The notes below the pieces were generated by a model, which saw nothing but the letters and a program-made list of their open reading frames with translations, was not told where the DNA came from and ran no database searches. From a virus: a DNA stretch of 35,720 nt. Below are positions 1 through 8,250 of this stretch, one piece after another. The stretch lies in the IMG/VR virus record IMGVR_UViG_3300002514_005018, positions 10,374 through 46,093 of that record, one strand, 5' to 3'. The stretch's first letter is position 1; the number at the start of each line of letters is the position of its first letter. The translations under genes and the position numbers were made by a program.

Positions 1-204
1 ACAACAGAGAAAGATATCCAACTTGTTCATGACCTTGAATTTTGGGGAAGATGTCTATTCTCTGGACTCAATTTTTGTACGTTGGAAACTCCCTTGATAA
101 AATATAGAATTAATAGGAATGGTCTAACTTTTGGTAGATCTTCAGAAATGAGAATGTCTCATCAGATGTTATTAAAACGATGGCGAGAGAAAGGATTAAT
201 ATGA
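1..204 (+). CDS. C-terminal end of a probable GT2 family glycosyltransferase (5' truncated)
   Basis: Frame 1 is open from the first base to the TGA at 202-204, giving 67 residues. The stretch resembles the C-terminal part of GT2 (GT-A fold) glycosyltransferases: a DLEFWGRCLFSG segment recalls the ED-x-DLW-x-RL-x-x-x-G region, and a PLIKYRIN segment recalls the conserved P-L-x-x-YR that follows it. Its stop overlaps the next start as ATGA (201-204), which supports a real translated gene. If correct it would transfer a sugar, perhaps to a capsule-like or phage glycan, and it fits with the sugar genes at the other end of the window. Family assignment rests only on this tail; the catalytic DxD region lies outside the window. 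Confidence 0.6.
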   Translation, partial: TTEKDIQLVHDLEFWGRCLFSGLNFCTLETPLIKYRINRNGLTFGRSSEMRMSHQMLLKRWREKGLI

Positions 205-1424
205 GTAAAAGTAAGAGTAAGAGTGGGAAGCAAGTCGGACCTAGACCTTGGACTGAACACGAAGAAATAATGCTATATAGTATGCGAGAGGATGGAATTC
301 CGTATCGTATAATCTCTTCAGAGTTGTTTGATCGTTCTGTTAGTGCCTGTGAGAAGAAGTATAGAAATACTATTTGGGTTAATAAACCTTTTTATGATAC
401 GACTAGACATACTATCAAAGAGGGTTTGAAAAAGGCTTATCTTGAGAGACTTGCGAATCTCAGAGACAAAAGAATCTCTGTTTCTAAAGTAAAGGCAGAT
501 ATTATAGGAGATAGGATAGTTAGAGCGGTAGAGGCTCTCCCAAGGGTTCCTGCCCCTAGAAAATCAAAGCGTAAACATGTTAAAAAAGACCATATCGAAG
601 ATGTCGGACTAATTCTCAGTGACTGTCATATAGGACAGGAATTCTCCTTGGAAGAAACAGGGGGATTAGGAGAATACAATTTAGAAATTTTTAAACAGAG
701 AGTTGAGAATCTCCAATACGCTGCAACAGATATTGTTGAACTTCATTCTAAACTGTATGCTTTAGATACGTTGCACCTGTTTTGTTTGGGAGATATCGTT
801 GCTGGCATGAATGACGTTGGAGCATGGTCTCCCATTTACATCAATATGCCTATATTTGAACAGTTCGTTGAAGGAGTTGAAGCTCTTGCTGGCATGATAG
901 ATCATTGGTTAAGTATTTTTAAGGAGATCAAATTTTACGGTGTATATGGTAATCATGGTAGAGCTTCTAAACGAGGTTCAGAAAAAGAATACGTCAATTG
1001 GGATTTTATGACTTATCAGTTTTTGATGAGTAGATTCAAAAATAATCCAAGAGTTAAATTTAATGTTCCTAAAACATGGTGGATATTTGAAGAAATAAGA
1101 AGTCACAAATTTCTTGTGGTTCATGGAGACGATATGAGAGGAATGTCCTGGCCAGCAAAAAGTCTGTTGGATTTCGAACAGAAGATGATGGCTATTTTAA
1201 GAGATATTCCAGATTATACTCTAGCAGGACATTATCATAGTGCTGCTGAATTATCTACAAATCATGGTAAAGTATTACTAAATGGAAGTTTTGTTGGCGG
1301 CGATGTTTTCTCTTTGAAAAATCTTCAAAGATCATCTATCCCTGAACAGAAAATGTTTGGGATACACGATAGACGAGGCATTACATGGACTTACGACCTT
1401 AACCTTAATATAGACAGAAGATAA
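201..1424 (+). CDS. Metallophosphoesterase with N-terminal SANT/Myb-like domain
   Basis: A 407-residue calcineurin-like phosphoesterase. The ordered metal-ligand motifs are visible: SDCHIG near residue 141, LGDIV near 196, GNHGR near 250, VVHGDD near 306 and GHYH near 343. Residues 15-65 look like a SANT/Myb helix-turn-helix (PWTEHEE, then a second helix and a KKYRN segment), so the enzyme is probably brought to DNA. The substrate is unknown; nuclease or phosphodiesterase activity is possible. An ATG at 180 is also in frame, but the ATG at 201 has AAGGA at 191-195 and overlaps the upstream stop as ATGA, so 201 is preferred. No second subunit such as SbcC is adjacent, which argues against a simple SbcCD pair. 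Confidence 0.85.
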   Translation: MSKSKSKSGKQVGPRPWTEHEEIMLYSMREDGIPYRIISSELFDRSVSACEKKYRNTIWVNKPFYDTTRHTIKEGLKKAYLERLANLRDKRISVSKVKADIIGDRIVRAVEALPRVPAPRKSKRKHVKKDHIEDVGLILSDCHIGQEFSLEETGGLGEYNLEIFKQRVENLQYAATDIVELHSKLYALDTLHLFCLGDIVAGMNDVGAWSPIYINMPIFEQFVEGVEALAGMIDHWLSIFKEIKFYGVYGNHGRASKRGSEKEYVNWDFMTYQFLMSRFKNNPRVKFNVPKTWWIFEEIRSHKFLVVHGDDMRGMSWPAKSLLDFEQKMMAILRDIPDYTLAGHYHSAAELSTNHGKVLLNGSFVGGDVFSLKNLQRSSIPEQKMFGIHDRRGITWTYDLNLNIDRR

Positions 1425-1434
1425 AAGGAGTTTG

Positions 1435-1459
1435 AACTTATTTGTTGAAATAATAAGTT
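1435..1459 (+). promoter_or_regulatory. 8-bp inverted repeat just upstream of the zinc-ribbon gene
   Basis: AACTTATT (1435-1442) and AATAAGTT (1452-1459) are perfect inverted repeats around a 9-base loop. The hairpin lies between a ribosome-site-like AAAGGAG (1424-1430) and the GGAG (1460-1463) that serves the start at 1470. It could shape access to that ribosome site. It has no U tract, so it is not a terminator. It could be chance in AT-rich DNA. Confidence 0.35.
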
Positions 1460-1469
1460 GGAGTTTAAT

Positions 1470-1946
1470 ATGATAGATTTACCGCAATGGTTAGAGGATA
1501 AGATTCAAGAAATAGGGATGGAATGCCCTAATTGTGGGAAAAACATAAAGTTGGAGTCCATTGTAGCTATCGGAGTCAAAGAATATGATGAATCCAAGGA
1601 TAAAAAAAAGAAAGATCGGATTCCATATCTTGTTATGGAGCATATATGCGAGTATTGCCACAAGACTTATGGGTTTGATATAACCGAATGCGATGTCAAA
1701 AAATTCGTATTCGAGATGATGGAAAAATATGGACTAATAGACACCGATCAAGATAAACTGGAATTCGTGGAAGAGAAAAAACCAAAAGTAAAAAAGAATG
1801 CAAAAAGCGGTATTTCGCAAAAAGAAGTTGATAATTTTACGAATATGATGAAAGATTGCAAGAATTGGACAGATGTAATGGAAAAGGCCGGTATTTCTAG
1901 AGAAGACATGGAAAGGTATACAAAAGACAGTGCGAAAGGTAAGTGA
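1470..1946 (+). CDS. Zinc-ribbon protein of unknown function
   Basis: A 158-residue protein with a four-cysteine zinc ribbon in its N-terminal half: CPNC near residues 20-23 and CEYC near 60-63, separated by a lysine-rich insert. The C-terminal half (about 90-158) is charged and lysine-rich. I do not recognise the family. A TTG at 1458 is in frame, but GGAG at 1460-1463 sits six bases before the ATG at 1470, so that start is used here. The end overlaps the next gene by 17 bases, suggesting coupled translation. Confidence 0.75.
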   Translation: MIDLPQWLEDKIQEIGMECPNCGKNIKLESIVAIGVKEYDESKDKKKKDRIPYLVMEHICEYCHKTYGFDITECDVKKFVFEMMEKYGLIDTDQDKLEFVEEKKPKVKKNAKSGISQKEVDNFTNMMKDCKNWTDVMEKAGISREDMERYTKDSAKGK

Positions 1947-3003
1947 TTATAAGTTGTCTAAATTTCTTATAGAGTCAGCATGCGAAGGTGCTGGGTGTCC
2001 ATTCGTGGATCTCAATATAAGATTTACAGAAGATGGACAGATGGGAGATGTCCTTTCTAACGGTTCTATTTGCGTATCAGATGCTAAGAATTGGTTTGAT
2101 ATAAATAGTAAAATAGTATTGATATATTTCACTCATTTCGAGCAGATCTGTGGTAGTAGCTTGGTAATGGATCACGCCGAACTAGAAAGAGTTCTTGATC
2201 TTTGGAGATCATTTTTATTATTTCTATGCAACGACGAAGGAGCATTAGATTGTTTTAAAAATGATGAAGAATTTGTATCAAGATTATATCAATTCCCTGT
2301 CGTTTGGTTGTTAATGAAAGATATTATTTGTCCAGCGTATGAAGTCCAACTCGACAATATAGCTATCGCAGTCGTAGAGGATACGTCTTCTTGTGATGTC
2401 TCTGAATATCTTGACAAAGAAGTTTTGGATATCGAGAACAGTTTTATTGGTTTAAACGGATGCATAGGATATAAACCAGTAAGAGATGCTTTTCTTTTTA
2501 TCACTGTTTTAGAGGCTCATGATTTAAATGCTTATAAAATCATAAAAGAAATAATGTCATCAGAGTTGCAGACTAAGATTTGTGGAGCAATGAAATTAGT
2601 ATATGGTGACGATAAAAAGGTTAACGACTTCCTGATGATACTTTTGACATATGTTGGTATAGAAAATAAGATAGAACATTTGGTTGTTGATTCGGTCAAA
2701 GAAGCTAGTAGTGAGAGTATGATCAAAGAGGCTCAGTTCATGAACAATCTGACTAACTCGTTTTGGTTCTTTGGTCTGATAGAAAAAATGTTAGAACCGT
2801 CTAGAGGAACGGATTGGTCTGTTTATGAAGGGCTTAATCCTTGGTTCCAAGAGATACAAGATCGCATTGAAGTTGAACAAAAGAAGGCTGGTAGAGACGG
2901 AGTTACATATGAGTCTTTGCTCAGAGTAAAGTCGGGTGAAAACACGAAAGAAGAGAATAATACCATACTAGAAAAAAATCTAGGCTCTGATAGAGTTTGG
3001 TAG
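1930..3003 (+). CDS. Hypothetical protein, 357 residues
   Basis: A long open frame with phage-like codon use and no recognised domain. It is acidic, appears largely helical and has several cysteines near the N-terminus (CEGAGC). The C-terminal 40 residues are charged and probably disordered. The start is uncertain. GTG at 1930 is used but has no well-spaced ribosome site; TTG at 1954 is an alternative, with AAAGG at 1935-1939 rather far upstream. The gene overlaps its 5' neighbour and is followed closely by two tiny genes, so it is probably in one transcript with them. No transmembrane segment was seen. Confidence 0.7.
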   Translation: MRKVSDYKLSKFLIESACEGAGCPFVDLNIRFTEDGQMGDVLSNGSICVSDAKNWFDINSKIVLIYFTHFEQICGSSLVMDHAELERVLDLWRSFLLFLCNDEGALDCFKNDEEFVSRLYQFPVVWLLMKDIICPAYEVQLDNIAIAVVEDTSSCDVSEYLDKEVLDIENSFIGLNGCIGYKPVRDAFLFITVLEAHDLNAYKIIKEIMSSELQTKICGAMKLVYGDDKKVNDFLMILLTYVGIENKIEHLVVDSVKEASSESMIKEAQFMNNLTNSFWFFGLIEKMLEPSRGTDWSVYEGLNPWFQEIQDRIEVEQKKAGRDGVTYESLLRVKSGENTKEENNTILEKNLGSDRVW

Positions 3004-3014
3004 AGGAAGGCAAA

Positions 3015-3200
3015 ATGAAAAACGCAGATACGATACAGATTTTACGTAGAATACTTGAAAAATTTAACGTTGCTAGGAGATTGCTTATCGATGGCAAGGA
3101 GATCCCAGCATATAAAAAGTTTCAAGGAGTTTACGATAACCTTGAAAAATTGGTTAGTTTATTAGAAGAAGAAGAAGATGAAAATAATAAAGACAAGTGA
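3015..3200 (+). CDS. Small hypothetical protein, 61 residues
   Basis: The start at 3015 has GAGGAAGG at 3003-3010. An in-frame TTG at 2997 is less likely. The protein is helical and ends in a run of glutamates followed by a lysine-containing tail. No family is recognised. It overlaps the next gene by 23 bases, and that gene starts inside its glutamate-coding run, which is purine-rich and can act as a ribosome site. Confidence 0.6.
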   Translation: MKNADTIQILRRILEKFNVARRLLIDGKEIPAYKKFQGVYDNLEKLVSLLEEEEDENNKDK

Positions 3201-3378
3201 ATACATTAAAATAGCCTCAGGCTGGGACATATATCCAAATTTCTGGAAAAGCAGAGATATAGGACAGCAAGGTCATGTATTGTTCAAATCACCTGAACTA
3301 CCTGAGACTGAAGACGAAATTAAGAAGCTTTGGAAACCGAAGAACACTAGAAAGAATAAAAATAGAAGTAACGCATAA
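3178..3378 (+). CDS. Small hypothetical protein, 66 residues
   Basis: A short basic protein with tryptophans (GWDIYPNFWK) and a lysine/arginine/asparagine-rich tail. The ATG at 3178 is preceded by a GAAGAAGAAG stretch within the previous gene, so translation is probably coupled. No family is recognised. It ends two bases before the helicase start. Confidence 0.55.
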   Translation: MKIIKTSEYIKIASGWDIYPNFWKSRDIGQQGHVLFKSPELPETEDEIKKLWKPKNTRKNKNRSNA

Positions 3379-3380
3379 AT

Positions 3381-6287
3381 ATGTCTGAAGAAATATCTTT
3401 AATAATTACTAATACCACTACGTTCGTGCAGGGTAGACTCAAGTCTGAAGTTTATCAAGGACTTAAAAGAACTTTGGGATATATGCCCGAAGATGCTTTT
3501 CATAAAATTCAGCGAATACAGTTGGACCCTGATATTGAAAATAAGCCTTGGCTTAAAGAGTATGATGGTCATGTAACTACAGTTTGTTATAACAGTGCAA
3601 AATGTAAATGTGCTGTTAAAAAACAAGGAACTCATTTCCCAACTGGTCTAGCAAGTAAAGCAATAGCTTATTTCAAAAGCCAATATATGTCATGTAGGGT
3701 ATATGACAAAAGAGAGAAGGTTAGCAAATCTCTTCCGCTTACAATGGATACGGGAGAGTTTGAAGATAGAGAATATCAAACAAACGCCATTAATAAATCT
3801 TGTAATGTAGAGAGGGGAGTTATCCAAGCGGCTACAGGCAGCGGAAAATGTATCAATGAAAATTCTTTGTGTTTATTTGAAGATGGACTCATGTCTTTTA
3901 ATGAAATAATTGAAGAAAGCGATTTAATTTTTAATGATAGCTATGCTCCAATTCAAAAACACGTTATAACAAACATGCGAAATAATGGTTGGGATAAAAC
4001 TAGTCATTTATATAAAAATGGCATTAGCGATAATATTAAAATAAAAACAAAAATTGGATTCGAGTTAGAAGGAACTCCTAATCACAGAATAAGAGTCCTT
4101 TCGTCTGAATATCCTAATATAGCGTGGAAAAAATTAAAAGATATAAAAAACGGTGATAATGTTCTTTTCATGAAAGGAACTGATCACTTTGGGTCAAATG
4201 ATATTCTTTCTGAGGATGATGCTTTTTGGTTTGGACTTTTAGTTGGCGATGGATGCTTGACATCTAAAAATCGTATAGCTCTTTCGACACAAGATGAGCA
4301 TATTGTTGATTTTGCAAAAAAATATTTAGAAAGCAAAAAATTAAAATATAGTATATATAAAGATAAGAGAAGAGAGAGATTAGTTTCTATAAATGTTTTT
4401 AATAATTCATATAAAAATGATATTGTTAAATTAGGATATAAAGACGTATATTCCTATGAAAAGGATATACCTTTAATCGTTAGAAAATCTCCTAAAAAAA
4501 TTGTTGCTTCATTCATTAGAGGATTATATGAAGCAGACGGTTTTTGTGCTTTTGAGAAAAGTAGAGTAAATTTAAGCATAGGATTGTCAAGCGAAAATTT
4601 AATTAACCAGTTGCAATTGATGTTATTGAATTTTGGAATAATATCTCACAAAAGAGTTAAAAAAACGACACATAGAGATTCTTATATATTGTCTGTTTAC
4701 AATAAGAATGTTAAATTATTTTTAGAACTGATTGGTCTGGATAAAAATGGTTATAAGTATAGCAATGCTATTAAAGGACTTAAGGGATTGTCTGATTTTG
4801 AAAATAGTAACATTGATGTGATGCCATGCGTTAATTTTTATGTATATTCGTTATTAAAAGAATTTAAAAAATTCAACAACTTGAGTAAGATTAAAAAAAC
4901 TTTGGAAGAATTTGGTTTAAAATATCAGACTTTACGTTCATGGAGCGGTAATTGTGCGTGGAGAAAACCTAGTAGGTATAGATTTAAATTATTTTTAAAC
5001 TGGGCTAATAGTGTTTATTCTGATATGCGAGAAAGTGAGTTTGATTCAGAGTATTGTTTGATTAGGCGAGTATTATCCGTTTTAGAGATTATATCTTCTG
5101 ATTCAATATTTTATGACGAAATAACAACAATTGAAGAATCAGTTAGTAAGACTTATGATTTTGTTGTTCCTGAAAGTCATAGCTTTCTTGCTCAAGGAAT
5201 GATTAATCATAACACCTTCATAGGGGCTGGCATTATTGCTCAACTAAGCGTTAGCCCATTTATTTTTTATGTCACATCAAAGGATCTTTTAAGACAGGCT
5301 CAAGATGAATTGCAGCGTTTTATTTCCTATAACAAATCGCCTCTAGAAGTAGGGATTATAGGAGATGGGAAGTGCAACATAAGAGATGTAAATATTATGA
5401 CCATACAGACTGCTGTTAGAGCTTGCGGCATGAAGTATAAAAAGTTCGACAGCGAATCAAAAATGGTTAAGGAAAAAGGCGTTTCTGAGCAGAATAAGAC
5501 AGAGATCAAAGAACTTATTACATCTGCAAAGGGAATGATATTTGACGAATGTCAACATGTAAGGTCAGATTCATGTCAGGTTATTTCTAACATGTCATTG
5601 AGTTGCAGATATCGTTATGGTATGTCAGCAACTCCATTCAGAGACGCTGGTGACGACATATTAATAGAAGCGTGTTTTGGGAGGACTATTTGTAATATTA
5701 CTGCATCTGATTTGATTAGGCAGAATTATCTTGTAAAGCCAGATATTTATTTTGTCCCTATGTCTAATATGAGAGGTAAAGGATTTGGGACATATGCGAC
5801 AGCTTACAAAGAGGGTATAGTAAATAATCCGGCTAGAAACGATATAATTGTTCAAGTGGCTAAGCAAATGAAGGATAATGGTAGAGTCATTCTTGTCCTT
5901 TGTACACAGATTGCACATGGGAAACGATTAGAGGAACTTATCCCTGATAGCGTTTTTATTCATGGAAAGCATTCATCTAAAGTTAGAAAGGCTCACTTGG
6001 ATAAAGTTAGAGCAAGAGACGCATCTGTTACAATCGCTAGTACAATTTTCGATGAAGGCGTAGATGTAAAGCCGTTAGATACTTTGATTTTAGCTGGGTC
6101 TGGAAAATCTAAAACTCGTGCTTTACAGCGTGTAGGTAGAGTTCTTAGAAAATCACCTGGCAAAGAAGAAGCAACAGTTATAGATTTTATGGATAATTGT
6201 AAATACATGATGGCTCATAGTCAAACGAGAAAAAGAATATATCAAACAGAACCAGAATTTACTATCGATGAATTGAAAATAAAATGA
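3381..6287 (+). CDS. UvsW/XPB-like SF2 DNA helicase interrupted by an intein
   Basis: The precursor is 968 residues. Removing the 455-residue intein leaves 513, close to the size of phage T4 UvsW. Superfamily 2 motifs are visible: REYQTNAI (Q-like), ATGSGK with T after the intein (motif I), DECQH (II), SATPF (III), a DEGVD motif V and QRVGRVLR (VI). UvsW-type helicases remodel branched DNA and help move from origin-dependent to recombination-dependent replication; that role here is inferred. The first 120 residues form a separate N-terminal domain with several cysteines. The Walker A lysine and threonine are separated by the intein, so the unspliced precursor should be inactive. The stop overlaps the next start as ATGA. 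Confidence 0.9.
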   Translation: MSEEISLIITNTTTFVQGRLKSEVYQGLKRTLGYMPEDAFHKIQRIQLDPDIENKPWLKEYDGHVTTVCYNSAKCKCAVKKQGTHFPTGLASKAIAYFKSQYMSCRVYDKREKVSKSLPLTMDTGEFEDREYQTNAINKSCNVERGVIQAATGSGKCINENSLCLFEDGLMSFNEIIEESDLIFNDSYAPIQKHVITNMRNNGWDKTSHLYKNGISDNIKIKTKIGFELEGTPNHRIRVLSSEYPNIAWKKLKDIKNGDNVLFMKGTDHFGSNDILSEDDAFWFGLLVGDGCLTSKNRIALSTQDEHIVDFAKKYLESKKLKYSIYKDKRRERLVSINVFNNSYKNDIVKLGYKDVYSYEKDIPLIVRKSPKKIVASFIRGLYEADGFCAFEKSRVNLSIGLSSENLINQLQLMLLNFGIISHKRVKKTTHRDSYILSVYNKNVKLFLELIGLDKNGYKYSNAIKGLKGLSDFENSNIDVMPCVNFYVYSLLKEFKKFNNLSKIKKTLEEFGLKYQTLRSWSGNCAWRKPSRYRFKLFLNWANSVYSDMRESEFDSEYCLIRRVLSVLEIISSDSIFYDEITTIEESVSKTYDFVVPESHSFLAQGMINHNTFIGAGIIAQLSVSPFIFYVTSKDLLRQAQDELQRFISYNKSPLEVGIIGDGKCNIRDVNIMTIQTAVRACGMKYKKFDSESKMVKEKGVSEQNKTEIKELITSAKGMIFDECQHVRSDSCQVISNMSLSCRYRYGMSATPFRDAGDDILIEACFGRTICNITASDLIRQNYLVKPDIYFVPMSNMRGKGFGTYATAYKEGIVNNPARNDIIVQVAKQMKDNGRVILVLCTQIAHGKRLEELIPDSVFIHGKHSSKVRKAHLDKVRARDASVTIASTIFDEGVDVKPLDTLILAGSGKSKTRALQRVGRVLRKSPGKEEATVIDFMDNCKYMMAHSQTRKRIYQTEPEFTIDELKIK
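3849..5213 (+). mobile_element. Intein with LAGLIDADG homing endonuclease in the helicase Walker A motif
   Basis: This in-frame 455-residue insertion starts with cysteine directly after GSGK and ends with INHN before threonine. Block A is at the N-terminal cysteine, block B carries GTPNHR, block F is seen as TYDFVVPESHSF, and block G ends with His-Asn. Two LAGLIDADG-type motifs, GLLVGDGCL and FIRGLYEADGF, indicate an endonuclease in the middle, so the element may be able to home. The +1 residue is threonine, an accepted splicing nucleophile. Boundaries follow from rejoining the helicase P-loop as GSGKT. Confidence 0.92.
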
Positions 6288-7387
6288 GAGCACATTCACC
6301 AATGCATATTAATTTCGAGTCCGGCGAATGCGAAGAGACTTTTAGCTCTAAGGTTAAATACGTTGAGGGCAGAGTAAAAGGTTTGCCTAATCCTTACGCT
6401 GGAAACAAAAGAAAAATCGTATCTAATATATTAGAGTCCATCGAGAAAAGAGGTATCAAATATGAATCTGCTTTAGACCTGTTTAGCGGAAGTGCCTGTG
6501 TTTCTCTTGTTATGAAGTACATGGGAAAAAGGGTAATAACAAACGATATATTGTTAAGCTCTTATTTTTATGCCAACGCATTTGTTGCCAACAATTCTGT
6601 TGTCTTGTCTCAAGAACAAAAAGATTATTTATTAAAGAATGACAATAACAACAAGGTTAAATTTGTTGGGGAAGAATATAAAGAGAGATTCACTTCAGAT
6701 GAGGCGAATATTTTAGACAACTATCGTGCTAATATCGATGATCTAGATAATGATTATGAAAAGGCATTAGCTTTTGCTAATATACAAATTTATATTAGTA
6801 AGCATTGTTATCTGGGAGGTAGACTTAACAGCGGTCAAATTTTAGCTGAATTAAATCATCGTCTTGCTCATCCTAGAAATGGCGGTTATCCTATGTCGTT
6901 CAATAATATTCATTGGTATTCATTTGTGGGAGATGATTCGTTGAAATGTGTAGAGGGAAACAAAGCTTTCTGCCTTGATGCTATTGATTTTCTTAATTCT
7001 AAAGAATATAAGGAAGAGCAAATTGATTTGGTTTATGTCGATCCTCCATACGGAGGGCAGCAAAGTGACTATGGTTTTATGTTTAATTTCTTTGAGTCTT
7101 ACGCTCGTCAGCAGACGATGGATAAATGGGATATTGCTTCTTCGATGAAGAAATTCGCCAAGAAAAAGAATTACGAAGAACATTTTATTTCTGTATTAAA
7201 AGCTTTATCTGATATTCCGTGTCTTGTTATAAGCTATAATGATTCTAGTTGGACCGACATTGATAACATAAAGAGGATCGTGTCGGAAGTAAGAGAAGAT
7301 GTAGATGTAGAGGCAATAGATTATGAATACAATTCTCGTTCTGAAGAGAATAGGAAAGCTGTTGAATATGTTATATTTGCAAAATGA
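6284..7387 (+). CDS. D12-class DNA adenine-N6 methyltransferase
   Basis: A 367-residue alpha-class (Dam/D12) methyltransferase. PNPYAGNKRK near residue 35 is the family's N-terminal SAM-binding motif, DLFSGSACVS near 64 is motif I, and VDPPYGG near 252 is the catalytic DPPY. It should transfer a methyl group from S-adenosylmethionine to adenine N6 in phage DNA; the target site cannot be read from sequence. No restriction endonuclease is adjacent, so protection against host restriction or methylation-based regulation is more likely than a complete restriction system. The start and stop overlap neighbouring genes as ATGA. Confidence 0.88.
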   Translation: MRAHSPMHINFESGECEETFSSKVKYVEGRVKGLPNPYAGNKRKIVSNILESIEKRGIKYESALDLFSGSACVSLVMKYMGKRVITNDILLSSYFYANAFVANNSVVLSQEQKDYLLKNDNNNKVKFVGEEYKERFTSDEANILDNYRANIDDLDNDYEKALAFANIQIYISKHCYLGGRLNSGQILAELNHRLAHPRNGGYPMSFNNIHWYSFVGDDSLKCVEGNKAFCLDAIDFLNSKEYKEEQIDLVYVDPPYGGQQSDYGFMFNFFESYARQQTMDKWDIASSMKKFAKKKNYEEHFISVLKALSDIPCLVISYNDSSWTDIDNIKRIVSEVREDVDVEAIDYEYNSRSEENRKAVEYVIFAK

Positions 7388-8250
7388 CAAAGAATAAGAA
7401 AACGAAAAACATGCTTATGGGCATTGTAGGGGATAAGCAGCAGAATCTAAAACCCAGAGGCAAGGAGAAAGCTGTCGAAGTTTATGGGTCTCCCACTTCA
7501 GTGAGAAAAATAGCGATATCTGATATCAAAAATAGTTCTAACTGGAAGGTTAGGGACGATTTATCAGAATGGAAAAACTCTGATTTTACTATCTATTTTA
7601 TACAGCAATTCAAGAAAAATGTAAACAATGAATGGACTGGGAGTAGGGTCGCAATGATCCTATTTTTTGGCAAAATATTTGATAGAGTCGCTGAAATACT
7701 TGGATTTTGTGACAATATAGTGCTTAGAGATTATATAGATTTTTTCATTAAAGAATGGGGTATGTATTATTGGAAGAGAAAAGGCAATTTTACACTTTGG
7801 TATTTAAAGGATGATCGTCCCATTAGGGCTTTCGTTGAAAAGTATGATTATAGTGATAGCTTTAATAAATTTATGGCTGAAAAAAATGGATGTCAAAGCA
7901 AGATCAAAGAGCGAAAAGAAATATCCCAAAAAAATATAGAGCAATATTATTTGGCTGGTGGGGAGAATTTGATTTTAGAATATGGGATGCTTATCCCGCT
8001 TAATTGGCTGATAACGTGTAAGAATTATTCAATCGAACATGCCAATTTACATATCATGGGAGCATTTGGTTCCTTACATTCAAGAGGGAAACATCAAAGT
8101 GTCATTAATAAAACAGAATCATTAAACCCGTATCCCGATTCTTTTGTGATCAAGGATTGCGATATGATTTTTAAAAAGTTTAATATCGAAGTAGATTTAA
8201 AGTTAACGTTTTCAAAAGAAGATTGGTGCAATTTAGGAGAAAAAGATTAG
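7384..8250 (+). CDS. Hypothetical protein, 288 residues
   Basis: The start overlaps the methyltransferase stop as ATGA. The protein has a basic N-terminal tail (about 40 residues) followed by an aromatic-rich globular region (WGMYYWKRKG near residues 123-132). No catalytic motif or family is recognised. Its last codons contain the ribosome site (8235-8239) and overlap the start codon of the IF3 gene, so its translation is likely tied to that of IF3. Confidence 0.7.
   Translation: MTKNKKTKNMLMGIVGDKQQNLKPRGKEKAVEVYGSPTSVRKIAISDIKNSSNWKVRDDLSEWKNSDFTIYFIQQFKKNVNNEWTGSRVAMILFFGKIFDRVAEILGFCDNIVLRDYIDFFIKEWGMYYWKRKGNFTLWYLKDDRPIRAFVEKYDYSDSFNKFMAEKNGCQSKIKERKEISQKNIEQYYLAGGENLILEYGMLIPLNWLITCKNYSIEHANLHIMGAFGSLHSRGKHQSVINKTESLNPYPDSFVIKDCDMIFKKFNIEVDLKLTFSKEDWCNLGEKD
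8235..8248 (+). promoter_or_regulatory. Ribosome site AGGAG and AUU start codon of the IF3 gene
   Basis: AGGAG at 8235-8239 is followed after six bases by ATT at 8246-8248. The same frame has a TAG at 8234-8236, and no ATG, GTG or TTG occurs between that stop and the conserved IF3 N-terminal region. Spacing matches other genes here, for example those at 16332, 23517, 23735 and 26391. The ATT shares its last base with the upstream TAG at 8248-8250. Bacterial infC genes commonly start with AUU and are controlled by IF3 through that codon; transfer of this loop to the phage is inferred. Confidence 0.82.
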
